The notes below the pieces were generated by a model. That model did not search any database and had not been told where the DNA came from. It was given only the letters and a program-made list of their open reading frames with translations. This document shows positions 50,434 to 58,873 of a stretch of DNA of 64,000 nucleotides, piece by piece (within the stretch, counting starts at the first letter, position 1; the number at the start of each line of letters is the position of its first letter). Location of the stretch: contig CAMEIX010000007.1 of assembly GCA_945919075.1 (NCBI GenBank), forward strand, positions 1 to 64,000, given 5' to 3'. A program made the position numbers and the translations under genes. Source of the DNA: an uncultured Lachnospiraceae bacterium (GTDB taxonomy: Bacteria; Bacillota; Clostridia; Lachnospirales; Lachnospiraceae).

Positions 50434-52752
50434 CTACTTCCGGTACAGAATACGGATGGAGTTAAGGATACATAATATAGCAACGCCGGTGTCGGCAAAT
50501 ACGGCCAGCCACATGGATGCGATACCGCAGATGCCTAAAATCATAATCAGGAATTTTACGGCAATGGCAAATACCACATTCTGGTGGGAGATGCGACAGG
50601 CTACTCTTGCAAGTTTGTATGCCAGAGGAATGGAGGAAAGGTTGGAGTGGAGGAAAACCACATCCGCTGCTTCCATAGCGGCATCCGCACCGCTTCCCAT
50701 GGCGGCACCCACATCTGCACCTGCTAAAACCACGGCATCATTAATGCCATCGCCCACAAACATTACGGCACCATCAGATTCCCGGATGGACTTGAGTTTC
50801 CTAAGTTTTTCCTCCGGGAGCAGTCTTGCATAAACCATGTCGATGCCTACTGTGTCGGCTACTTCCTTTGCATTTTCTTCGGTATCCCCGGTTAAAATTG
50901 CAGTTTTTAATTTATTCTTCTTCAACTCTGAAATGGCCTCTTTTGCATCCTCCTTCAAGGTATCGGAGATTAAGAGACATCCAATGTATTTATCGTCTTT
51001 TGCAAGAAAAATTTCGCTACCGTAGGGGATGGTTTCTGCTCCTGTCATATCAATTTTATTTTCTGTCATCAGTTTCCCATTACCACAAAGATAAGTGGAA
51101 CCGTCTGCTTCGAGTACAATTCCGTGTCCCGATATTTCGCTGATATTTCCGGAAAGAAATTCAGTGATATTTTGTCTTGCAGCTTCTTCCATAATGCTTA
51201 ATGCAATCGGATGGGTAGAAGATTTTTCGCAGGAAGCGGCAATTCTTAACAGATTTTGTTCTTCATCCTCGCCGGGATTTACGGGAAGGATTTTCTGAAC
51301 CGTAAAGTTTCCCTTTGTGAGGGTTCCGGTTTTATCCATTACAACGGCTTTGACGGTATTAAGCATCTCGAGGGAAAGCCCGCTTTTAAACAGGATACCT
51401 TTCTTGGAGCCTGCTCCGATTCCGGCAAAGAAAGCAAGGGGTACACTTAGAACCAGTGCACAGGGACAACTGATTACCAGAAAAGTCAGAGCCGTATAAA
51501 TCCAATGGCTGTAGTTTCCGGTAACCAGGGAAGGAATAATGGCAATCAAAATGGCGGATATCACGACAAACGGTGTGTATATTCTGGAAAAACGTGTGAT
51601 AAAGCGGTCAATGGAAGGCTTTCCTGCGGCAGCATTTTCCACAGAATCCAGTATTTTGGTAACCATGGACTCGCTCAAGGGTTTCTCCACCTTCATTTTG
51701 AGGACGCTGCTTGTATTGACACAGCCGGAATAAAGGAAGGTTCCGCTCTTAGCAAGAATGGGAACCGGCTCACCGGTGATAGGAGCGGTGTCAATACGGC
51801 TTTCTCCTTCTACCACGATACCATCAAGGGGTATGCGGTCACCGGGACGTACCAAAATGATATCTCCTATTACAGCATCTTTAGCAGGGATGGTTCTGGT
51901 ACTTTCTCCCTCCGAAAGAAGGACATTTTCCGGTCGCATATCCAGAGCTTCCATAATCTGGCTGCGGCTTTTCTTTACGGCTTTTTCTTCAAACCATTCT
52001 CCGATACGGTAAAAGAGCATGACACCCACTGCTTCAGGATAGTCCCCGATTGCAAAAGCACCGATGGTGGCAATACTCATCAGGAAGTTTTCATCCAAAA
52101 CCTTCCCTTTTAACAGATTCTTTGCAGCATGAAATATGGTTTCCAGTCCTAACAGAAGATAGGCAGCTATAAAAAGCAGGGTAGGCACGAAGGAAAGAAG
52201 AGGAGTGAAAGGCAGATTTCCACCATCTGTTCCGGTCAACAGTTTTTTAGCAACTGCGCCGGTGAGTAGAAGCAGTGCCCCAATTATAATGCATACCAAA
52301 TCCTTGTTTTCTGTTTCGGGTTCTTCCCGGGAAGAGTGGTCCTTTGTTAAATTCTCACGAAGAGTAATGGTAACTCCCGGTTCTGCTTCCGAAATGGTCT
52401 TTTCCAAAAGGGGAAGCAGGGCTTCGTGGTCATAGGAGGCAACGCGGAGCTGCTTAGTTGCAAAGGTAATGGAAGCAAATTCCACGCCATCCAGATTCTG
52501 TAGTTTCCGTTCCACCTTGGCAGCACAGTTGGCACAATCTAAGTTTTCAATCTGGTATACGCGCAAAGGCGCTTTGGAGGTATTGACCTTCTCCTTCTCG
52601 TCATGATTATGATGATCATGGTCGTGACCGGAGCAGCCGCCTTCATGTTCGTGGTGGTCATGGTCGCAACATCCGCTTTCATGCTCGTGGTGGTCGTGGT
52701 CATGGGGGTGCTCGGGATGTTCGAGATTGTGTTCGTGTTCGTGATGACTCAT
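50434..52752 (-). CDS. His-rich heavy-metal P1B-type ATPase
   Basis: A 772-residue metal pump. The first 60 residues are a His/Asp/Cys-rich metal-binding tail (repeats of HDHHEHE and GCC/GGC), followed by an HMA domain (IENLDCANCAAKVERKL). The transmembrane core has the ion motif ISCPCALVLSVPL near 430 and phosphorylation motif MDKTGTLTKG near 470; TGEP and GDGINDAVVLAGADVG are also present. The CPC and the HMA match the Zn/Cd/Pb exporters (CadA/ZntA/ZosA group). The His tail suggests zinc or cobalt handling. It is transcribed from a promoter with an SmtB-type operator. Confidence 0.92.
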   Translation of the reverse strand: MSHHEHEHNLEHPEHPHDHDHHEHESGCCDHDHHEHEGGCSGHDHDHHNHDEKEKVNTSKAPLRVYQIENLDCANCAAKVERKLQNLDGVEFASITFATKQLRVASYDHEALLPLLEKTISEAEPGVTITLRENLTKDHSSREEPETENKDLVCIIIGALLLLTGAVAKKLLTGTDGGNLPFTPLLSFVPTLLFIAAYLLLGLETIFHAAKNLLKGKVLDENFLMSIATIGAFAIGDYPEAVGVMLFYRIGEWFEEKAVKKSRSQIMEALDMRPENVLLSEGESTRTIPAKDAVIGDIILVRPGDRIPLDGIVVEGESRIDTAPITGEPVPILAKSGTFLYSGCVNTSSVLKMKVEKPLSESMVTKILDSVENAAAGKPSIDRFITRFSRIYTPFVVISAILIAIIPSLVTGNYSHWIYTALTFLVISCPCALVLSVPLAFFAGIGAGSKKGILFKSGLSLEMLNTVKAVVMDKTGTLTKGNFTVQKILPVNPGEDEEQNLLRIAASCEKSSTHPIALSIMEEAARQNITEFLSGNISEISGHGIVLEADGSTYLCGNGKLMTENKIDMTGAETIPYGSEIFLAKDDKYIGCLLISDTLKEDAKEAISELKKNKLKTAILTGDTEENAKEVADTVGIDMVYARLLPEEKLRKLKSIRESDGAVMFVGDGINDAVVLAGADVGAAMGSGADAAMEAADVVFLHSNLSSIPLAYKLARVACRISHQNVVFAIAVKFLIMILGICGIASMWLAVFADTGVAILCILNSIRILYRK

Positions 52753-52794
52753 ATTTTTCTCCTTAAGTGGGTTGAATTTTTTGTAATTAAAAGA

Positions 52795-52847
52795 ACATAT
52801 GAATAACTGTTCATATGTATTAAACCATAAAGAAGAAAGAATGTCAA
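52795..52847 (-). promoter_or_regulatory. Promoter and SmtB-type operator of the metal ATPase
   Basis: On the minus strand TTGACA (52847-52842), 17 bases and TTTAAT (52824-52819) precede a perfect inverted repeat, ACATATGAA (52795-52803) with TTCATATGT (52810-52818) and a 6-base spacer. The TGAA-N6-TTCA core fits the ArsR/SmtB operator pattern. Binding there would cover the transcription start. Confidence 0.85.
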
Positions 52848-52888
52848 TAAAAACAATTAAAAATCAGAAGGGTTTTTATTAAATAGTA

Positions 52889-52952
52889 TTGACAATCTGA
52901 AAAACAAATAGTAATATGAAATCAATCCATATAGAAGTATAGTAGACTATAC
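52889..52952 (+). promoter_or_regulatory. Promoter and operator of the GntR-ABC operon
   Basis: TTGACA (52889-52894), 17 bases and TAATAT (52912-52917) are followed by a perfect inverted repeat, GTATAGT (52937-52943) and ACTATAC (52946-52952), 20 bases beyond the -10 box. This is a standard place for GntR/YtrA-type autoregulation. Confidence 0.8.
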
Positions 52953-53019
52953 CACTATATCAATTGGGGAGGATGGAGTACAGAGATAACATAGACTATT
53001 TAGAGAGGAGGAGATTTTT

Positions 53020-53403
53020 ACGGAAATCACACAAAGTAACGACAAACTGATTTATATTCAACTGGCGGATTGGATTGTGGATGAAATATTATCCGAAACC
53101 TTTTTAGAGGAAAGCCAGATTCCCTCAGTAGCAGAAATTTCTGCCATGTTTAAAATTAATCATATTACTGCACTGAAGGGTATCAATTTACTGACGGATG
53201 CCGGTATTATTTTTAAGAAACGCGGCATCGGGATGTTTGTGGCACCGGGAGCAAAGAAAATGATTAAAGAAAAAAGAAAAGCGGAATTTGAACAAAACTA
53301 TCTGGAGCCTATAGTCAGTGAAGCGAAAAAACTTGGAATTGAAAAAGAGGATATGGTGAATATGCTGAATGAAGCATATGAAAAAATGGGAGGTGCAAAA
53401 TGA
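53020..53403 (+). CDS. YtrA-type GntR regulator, apparent ACG start
   Basis: A 127-residue (or 108-residue) GntR regulator with the short YtrA-type tail. The N-terminal helix LIYIQLADWIVDEIL is needed for the winged helix (SVAEISAMFKINHITALKG), yet it lies upstream of the first usual start codon GTG 53077. GAGGAGGAG at 53005-53013 points to codon 53020, which is ACG instead of ATG. So either ACG initiates, or this is a recent ATG-to-ACG change. GTG 53077 has no good ribosome site. It leads an ABC transporter operon and overlaps its second gene (ATGA). Confidence 0.75.
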   Translation, partial: TEITQSNDKLIYIQLADWIVDEILSETFLEESQIPSVAEISAMFKINHITALKGINLLTDAGIIFKKRGIGMFVAPGAKKMIKEKRKAEFEQNYLEPIVSEAKKLGIEKEDMVNMLNEAYEKMGGAK

Positions 53404-54260
53404 GCAGTTTAGAGATAAAAGATTTACAAATTAAACATGGAAGGAAACTTGCGTTAGAGAATATTGATTTAACTTTTGAAACCGGTCATTGTTATGCACT
53501 CCTTGGACAAAATGGCGCAGGAAAAAGCAGTTTAATCCGAGAGCTTTTTAAGAAACCCAAAAAGGGCAGTATTATGATTGACGGTGTCAGAGTCTATAAT
53601 AACCAGGAGCAGATGAGTAAGATTTACTGCATGAGTCAGGTGTCTTTCTTCCCCAAGGAATTAAAATTAACGGACATTATGAAGCTGCTTGGCAGTGCAT
53701 TTCCTGAATTTGACAGCGAATTCGCAAAGGATGTTATGCAAAAAGCAGATGTGGATCTGAAACAGAAATTCGGAAAGCTTTCCGTGGGTACCTCCACCTT
53801 ATTCAGAGCCGTTATGGCCCTTGCCACGAACGCAAACTTTATCTTTTTGGATGAGCCGGAATTAGGCGTGGATATTAAAAACAGAGAATTATTTTTAAGC
53901 CTGTTTGCAAAAAGAATGACAGAGAGCGATTCCTGTTTTGTGATTGCGACTCATAATCTGCAGGAATTTGAAAATCTGCCGGATAAGATTATTATTTTAC
54001 AGGATCATAAAGTGGCACTATTTGGGGATAGTGAGGAGATATCCAAAAACTATGTGACTCTTTCCGGAAAGAAGGAATTGTTTAAGCAAATCCGGGAAAA
54101 AACCATGAATAAAAAGGAATTAGGTTCCTTCATGAGCGTGGTGGTGAAGGTGGAGGACAGGGACGCATTCTTAAGCCGCATTCCGGATGGAGTGGAGGTC
54201 TCAAACTGTTCCTTGCAGGATATATTCCTCGCAATTACTTCTAAAGAAGGAGTGGAATAG
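53400..54260 (+). CDS. ABC transporter ATP-binding protein
   Basis: A 286-residue ATPase. Walker A is GQNGAGKSS (around 37-45), the signature is degenerate (LSVGTSTLFRA), and Walker B is FIFLDEPELGVD, with a switch His in IATHNLQEF. A C-terminal extension follows, as in YtrB and bacteriocin-immunity-type exporters. It overlaps the GntR gene and pairs with the membrane proteins downstream. GntR-controlled systems of this kind respond to cell-wall antibiotics, but the substrate is not known here. Confidence 0.88.
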   Translation: MSSLEIKDLQIKHGRKLALENIDLTFETGHCYALLGQNGAGKSSLIRELFKKPKKGSIMIDGVRVYNNQEQMSKIYCMSQVSFFPKELKLTDIMKLLGSAFPEFDSEFAKDVMQKADVDLKQKFGKLSVGTSTLFRAVMALATNANFIFLDEPELGVDIKNRELFLSLFAKRMTESDSCFVIATHNLQEFENLPDKIIILQDHKVALFGDSEEISKNYVTLSGKKELFKQIREKTMNKKELGSFMSVVVKVEDRDAFLSRIPDGVEVSNCSLQDIFLAITSKEGVE

Positions 54261-54262
54261 AT

Positions 54263-54751
54263 ATGGAAAAAACAAAGAGGGGAGTCTTTACGGATTTATC
54301 AATTTTTCTATCCGTCAGTAAAATTTACTTTCTGTTTGGAATCTTAATCTTTCTTGCAAATGCGGGAATGGAGATTGCCAGAATAGATGGCATATTTGAA
54401 CTCGCAGATAATGATACAGTATCTATTTTTAGTACTTCCAATCTGATTTTATTGGTCATGGGAGGACTTACTGCGATTCGTTATGTGCCACTTTCCTATA
54501 CTTTTAGCCGCGCCTGCTTTTTAAGAAATATGGCGGTGTTAATCTGGGGAGGTATTACAGGAACGGTTTACACGTTACTTGGAGTGCTTACCATTTATAT
54601 TGCATATGACGGAAATATAAATACAGAGTTTGGATGGTGGAGATTGCTGTTATTTGAAATATGTCTGTTTTTAGTAGGATATTACAGTATGGTGGTGATT
54701 GCAGAATGCAAATTCTGGAAAGGAAAAGTGGACGATGAAGAAAGAAAGTAG
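54263..54751 (+). CDS. Transporter membrane subunit, short
   Basis: A 162-residue protein with four likely membrane helices (about 13-33, 50-70, 95-115 and 125-150). It follows the ATPase gene by 2 bases and overlaps the next gene, so it is probably a permease subunit of the same exporter, though no family motif is recognisable. The helix-to-loop pattern resembles truncated ABC-2-type subunits. Confidence 0.65.
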   Translation: MEKTKRGVFTDLSIFLSVSKIYFLFGILIFLANAGMEIARIDGIFELADNDTVSIFSTSNLILLVMGGLTAIRYVPLSYTFSRACFLRNMAVLIWGGITGTVYTLLGVLTIYIAYDGNINTEFGWWRLLLFEICLFLVGYYSMVVIAECKFWKGKVDDEERK

Positions 54752-55925
54752 AGTATCAATGATTCTTGCAGTCCTAAAAAAGGATTTGATTGCTTTAGGC
54801 ATCGTGGAAGCAATCCTGCTTATAGGGGAGTGGAAGGTAAGAACGGGGAAAATTATCTGTGATCCTCTGGGGACGGATTACATTTTTGGAAATGACATTA
54901 TCTTAAGCATTGCTCTTTGGTTCTTTGGAATGAAGTTTTATAAAAGGATGCATGAACTGGAGATGGCAACGGGAATTATTAAGAGGAAGGCAAAACAGTT
55001 GCAGCTTTCTATAGCCACAGGGGTATGCTTCTTCCTGGCAGCAGTGGATACCATTCCCCTGCAACTGATTGCCGGAAAATATAACAAGATTACAGTCCTT
55101 CAGTTTTTCATTATGTTAGGGAAAAGAAGTGCCTTAAAGATGGCAGATCTACCCATCGTTTTCCTGCAGGAATTTTTATTCTTATGTGCGGCAGTATTAT
55201 TTGGTTACGGCCTTGGAAGGCTAAAAGAGAAATTTGGTACCGGAAAGCTTTTGCTTGGTACCTTTGCCGCTACTGTTCTCGTGGAAATTTTATGTGTTAC
55301 CGTGGTAAAACTTGTACCTCAGACCAACATTGCGAGAGGTGGTGTGAACGTAGCTTATACTTATGCGATGATGCATACTTCTGCTAAAGGAGATCCGAAG
55401 GAATATATTAATGTAGTGGATAAGGAAGTAATGGATGGATTCTTTGAAAGTGTTACCCTTCACGATACCACACTTGCCTTTCCTTTAAGAGTAAAGGATC
55501 TTCCGGACAAATTTAAAAGAAATGGCAGAGTGGATAGTGGAGTTCTGATAGATGGAGCCTTTGTGGGAGACAACTTTTCCATGTATAATGAGACGGAAAT
55601 AAAGGCAAGGAGTGCATATTCGGACTGGGATTATATTAATGGGATGGATATTTACCCCTTTTTCGGAACCAATGTCACCTTTGGAAATGGTCTTAAGAGT
55701 AATTCCACAAGAGAAGAATTCTTACAGGTACTTGGGGAAGGGAAAGCCCTTTCCTACAGGATGGAATCAGAGCGTGATCGTATTCTTGAAATTTATGTAT
55801 ATACAGATGGCGAAGGAAGATATCTGGTGATTAGCTATTACTATCCGACAAGGGGCTATACCGATATTCCGATTACCATATCACTTTGTGATGAATTGCA
55901 GTTGGCACTGTATGCAATCAATTAA
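54735..55925 (+). CDS. Transporter membrane subunit with outer domain
   Basis: A 396-residue protein. The N-terminal half has about five membrane helices (from LIALGIVEAILLIGEW to FAATVLVEILCVTVV), and the second half (205-396) is a soluble domain with Gly/Asp-rich lines such as DGAFVGDNFSMYN and ending LQLALYAIN. ATG 54735 overlaps the previous gene by 17 bases; the open frame begins earlier at 54699 without a ribosome site. It is likely the second permease component, with a substrate-facing outer domain. No confident family is assigned. Confidence 0.65.
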   Translation: MKKESRVSMILAVLKKDLIALGIVEAILLIGEWKVRTGKIICDPLGTDYIFGNDIILSIALWFFGMKFYKRMHELEMATGIIKRKAKQLQLSIATGVCFFLAAVDTIPLQLIAGKYNKITVLQFFIMLGKRSALKMADLPIVFLQEFLFLCAAVLFGYGLGRLKEKFGTGKLLLGTFAATVLVEILCVTVVKLVPQTNIARGGVNVAYTYAMMHTSAKGDPKEYINVVDKEVMDGFFESVTLHDTTLAFPLRVKDLPDKFKRNGRVDSGVLIDGAFVGDNFSMYNETEIKARSAYSDWDYINGMDIYPFFGTNVTFGNGLKSNSTREEFLQVLGEGKALSYRMESERDRILEIYVYTDGEGRYLVISYYYPTRGYTDIPITISLCDELQLALYAIN

Positions 55926-55943
55926 TAGAAGGGAGGAAGAGAA

Positions 55944-56459
55944 ATGAAATCATTTTTTACCAATGCTTTATTGCTTCTGATGATTTTTCCTGCCATTATT
56001 ACACTGGTGGTTACCGGTTCTGCCCTTGTTTCAGGAGAGACCAAACAAAGAGAAGAGAGGGCAAAAGAAAATGCGTTAAGGATTCAGACCGTAATGGTAG
56101 AAGAACCAAGCGGTCATGTGGAGGAACCCCTGCTTCTTGACGGAAAACCTATTGAGAAAGGCTTTGCCTTAGATGGTAAGGTCTATGCCCTGCCGGTTAG
56201 CCTGGCAGAAATAAATAAGGATTTTGACTGCAATGTTCTTTCCAGAAATATAGGCAGCGAAGCCGGTAAAAAGGATACTTTTATGGCATATGTGTATATC
56301 AATGGAATCGGTTATTTACGATTAAAAGGGTATTGCGAAGAGGGAGATATTAAGGATTATGCAAATTACATTTGCGAAGAAGCAGAGGTTAAAATGCAAT
56401 CCCTGGAATATGTAAAAGCCCCGGAGATTATTCTTGTAGGCATGGAAGAAAAGAAATAG
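55944..56459 (+). CDS. Small exported or anchored protein of the ABC operon
   Basis: A 171-residue protein with one N-terminal helix (about 5-25, NALLLLMIFPAIITLVVTG) and a soluble outer domain with no family recognised. It has AGGGAGG before ATG 55944 and follows the permease subunit by 18 bases, so it completes the operon. It may bind the exported compound or stabilise the transporter. A terminator hairpin lies 27 bases after its stop. Confidence 0.6.
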   Translation: MKSFFTNALLLLMIFPAIITLVVTGSALVSGETKQREERAKENALRIQTVMVEEPSGHVEEPLLLDGKPIEKGFALDGKVYALPVSLAEINKDFDCNVLSRNIGSEAGKKDTFMAYVYINGIGYLRLKGYCEEGDIKDYANYICEEAEVKMQSLEYVKAPEIILVGMEEKK

Positions 56460-56485
56460 AAGAATAGAAAAATAAGAAACGAAAA

Positions 56486-56521
56486 GGGACCGTCATCCTC
56501 TAAAAAGAGGAATGGCGGTCC
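56486..56521. terminator. Convergent terminator
   Basis: GGGACCGTCATCCTCT (56486-56501) and AGAGGAATGGCGGTCC (56506-56521) pair with one G-T and one bulge. The minus strand carries a longer T-rich tail, so it serves the minus-strand gene best. Confidence 0.8.
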
Positions 56522-56553
56522 TTGTCATTATGTAAGTGAGAAATAGATACAAC

Positions 56554-57585
56554 CTATTTTGTTTTTAATGCAGCCTGCATGGCTTCATCGAAGGTGGATA
56601 CTTCCGGGTAGCCGTTTACCGGAATGCGGTAAAGAGGAACCAGGGATTCAAAGGGCTGGAAGTATACGTATTCGCTCGTCACACTGATATGGGTGAAGTT
56701 CCCGCTCTTTAGAATTTCCGGTGCGGAGCCATCCAGACGCATACGCTTCATGGCAGGTTCGGTGGAAGAGTTTTTCTGGTAATAAATATAATCACCGGCC
56801 AGATTAAAGCAATCTACACGATCACGGGTGAGAACCTCTACCACATTTTCTGACAGGGAGTAACGGCAGAGCCGGTAATTATTTTCCACATCCATGTAAT
56901 AGATGTAGCCGTTATCATAAAGGGGGTACCAGAGGTTTCCTGCCCATACCATGGAGGAAGATCCGGTTTTCGTATCGTACCGATAGAGGTAATGGTTGGT
57001 TTCGGTTCCGGGATGGTAAACTGTCCCGTCCTCCATGGCGCAGGCAAAGTTGTAACTTACTTTGCCCAGAAGTTCCTTACCGCTTCTGTCGATTTTTATT
57101 TTGTAGAATTCCGGCCCATTTTTGGTGGAGGTCAGATAGTACAGATAATTGTCAATCAGCTGCAGATTAAAAATCAGGTCACTGCTTAAGTTGGTGACCC
57201 CTGACCCATCCAATTTGGCACGGCACAGAGCGTGGGAGGAACGAAGATAGCCCAGACCGGGAGTGCCGGAGGCAACATTCTGATTATAAAACAGATACTT
57301 TCCGCCGGCGTTAATATTGGAAACATTGGCGGTAATCAGTTTCTTTAAATGGGTGCCGTCCGGGTTCATGGAGTACAGGGAACCATTGTCATAAGGGTTA
57401 GAGAAATATACGATGCCGTTGTATTCACAGAACATACCGTTATTATTGGCATTGCCGGCAGTATTCCCCACGGTTCCTGCGGGAATGGGACTGACACGTC
57501 GTGTATACAGATAAACAATCATAAGGAGAGCGAAAACGAAAACAATCCCGAGGGCAATCAAGATTTTCTTTAATTTTGTATTCAT
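56554..57585 (-). CDS. DUF5050 membrane-anchored beta-propeller-like protein
   Basis: A 343-residue protein with a short cytosolic start, one anchor helix (about 8-30, ILIALGIVFVFALLMIVYLY) and an outer domain of DUF5050 type. Repeated blades such as NGIVYFSNPYDNGSLYSM, GKYLFYNQN and NGYIYYMDVENNYRL suggest a six- or seven-bladed propeller. DUF5050 proteins are thought to bind sugars or act in envelope assembly in Clostridia. An in-frame ATG at 57618 lies too near the -10 box; ATG 57585, after AAAGGA, is preferred. Confidence 0.8.
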   Translation of the reverse strand: MNTKLKKILIALGIVFVFALLMIVYLYTRRVSPIPAGTVGNTAGNANNNGMFCEYNGIVYFSNPYDNGSLYSMNPDGTHLKKLITANVSNINAGGKYLFYNQNVASGTPGLGYLRSSHALCRAKLDGSGVTNLSSDLIFNLQLIDNYLYYLTSTKNGPEFYKIKIDRSGKELLGKVSYNFACAMEDGTVYHPGTETNHYLYRYDTKTGSSSMVWAGNLWYPLYDNGYIYYMDVENNYRLCRYSLSENVVEVLTRDRVDCFNLAGDYIYYQKNSSTEPAMKRMRLDGSAPEILKSGNFTHISVTSEYVYFQPFESLVPLYRIPVNGYPEVSTFDEAMQAALKTK

Positions 57586-57618
57586 TGGAAATATCCTTTG
57601 CAACATGTTGTTTACCAT

Positions 57619-57647
57619 ATTATAGCGGTTATTTTACTTGCTATCAA
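57619..57647 (-). promoter_or_regulatory. Promoter of the DUF5050 gene
   Basis: On the minus strand TTGATA (57647-57642), 17 bases and TATAAT (57624-57619) form a near-consensus promoter about 34 bases ahead of the chosen start. Confidence 0.85.
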
Positions 57648-57699
57648 GTGGGATTTGGTATAAGATAAAAAGGATAAATTATGCAAAAGAGGTGTCAGC

Positions 57700-58824
57700 G
57701 TGAATTTAGAAGATATCAGGAAACAACTGGATGTAATTGATGCGCAGATGGTGGAATTATATGAAAAAAGAATGGCACTTTGTGCGGACGTTGCAGCCTA
57801 TAAAATAGAGAACGGGAAACAGGTCTTAGATCGTACCAGGGAAAGTGAAAAACTGGCCAAGGTTCGTGAACTTGCACATAATGAACTGAATAAACAATGC
57901 GTGGAAGAATTATTTGAGCATATTATGTCCATGAGCCGTAAACTACAGTACCGGATGCTTGCAGAAAGCGGAAATATGATTAAACTTCCTTTTATCGGAC
58001 ATGACATTCTTCCTATGGACAATGCAAAAGTGGTTTATCAGGGAAGTGAGGGAGCTTATTCCCAGTTAGCGTGCCTTACTTATTTCGGAGAGGATGTAAA
58101 CTGTTTCCATGTGGAAACCTTCCGGGATGCCATGGATGCTTTAGAGGAGGGAAGAGCGGATTATGCAGTACTTCCCATTGAGAATTCCACTGCCGGAATC
58201 GTAAATGAAGTCTATGACCTTTTGATGGAATATGAAAATTACATTGTAGGGGAACAGATTATTAAGATTGAACATTGCCTGATGGCAAATGAAGGAACAA
58301 GGAAAGAAGATATTAAAACCGTCTATTCCCATCCCCAGTCCCTGATGCAGTGCCGGCGTTATTTACAGCAGTATGACTGGCAGCAGGTCAGCATGAAAAA
58401 CAATGCTTTTGCAGCAAAAAAAGTGGCGGATGATAAAGATAGTACCCAGGCAGCCATTGCCGGTGCCCACGCCGCAAAAATCTACGGCTTACATATCATA
58501 GAGTCGGGGGTGAACCAGTCGGAAACCAATTCTACCCGTTTTGTGATTCTGACCAACCAGAAAATTTACAAAAAGGATGCGACCAAAATCAGTATTATGT
58601 TTGAACTGCCTCACAAAAGCGGTTCCTTATATCATGTCCTGTCCCATTTTATTTACAACAATTTGAACATGACCAAGATTGAAAGCCGTCCTTTGGAGGG
58701 AAGAAACTGGGAATACCGCTTCTTCATCGATTTTGAAGGAAATCTGGCAGACAGTGCTGTAAAAAATGCGCTCCGTGGGCTTCGGGATGAGACCAGAAGC
58801 ATGAAGATTCTGGGAAATTATTAG
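57700..58824 (+). CDS. pheA: Bifunctional chorismate mutase/prephenate dehydratase
   Basis: A 374-residue enzyme for phenylalanine synthesis. Residues 1-90 are an AroQ-type mutase (DIRKQLDVIDAQMVELYEKR). Residues 110-290 are the dehydratase, with VYQGSEGAYSQLACLTYF, VLPIENSTAGIVNEVYDLL and the catalytic NSTRFVIL. Residues 300-374 are an ACT domain with IESRPLEGRNWEYRFF, the phenylalanine feedback site. The start is GTG 57700, after AGAGGTG. It is divergent from the DUF5050 gene. Confidence 0.95.
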   Translation: MNLEDIRKQLDVIDAQMVELYEKRMALCADVAAYKIENGKQVLDRTRESEKLAKVRELAHNELNKQCVEELFEHIMSMSRKLQYRMLAESGNMIKLPFIGHDILPMDNAKVVYQGSEGAYSQLACLTYFGEDVNCFHVETFRDAMDALEEGRADYAVLPIENSTAGIVNEVYDLLMEYENYIVGEQIIKIEHCLMANEGTRKEDIKTVYSHPQSLMQCRRYLQQYDWQQVSMKNNAFAAKKVADDKDSTQAAIAGAHAAKIYGLHIIESGVNQSETNSTRFVILTNQKIYKKDATKISIMFELPHKSGSLYHVLSHFIYNNLNMTKIESRPLEGRNWEYRFFIDFEGNLADSAVKNALRGLRDETRSMKILGNY

Positions 58825-58873
58825 GGAAAGCATAAGGCTGAGGGCGAAAGAAATAGAAAAAGAAGGTACGATT

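Noticed and set aside
51505..52113. 202-codon plus-strand open frame
   Set aside because: It is antisense to the metal ATPase, which carries the CPC, DKTG and TGEP motifs on the minus strand.
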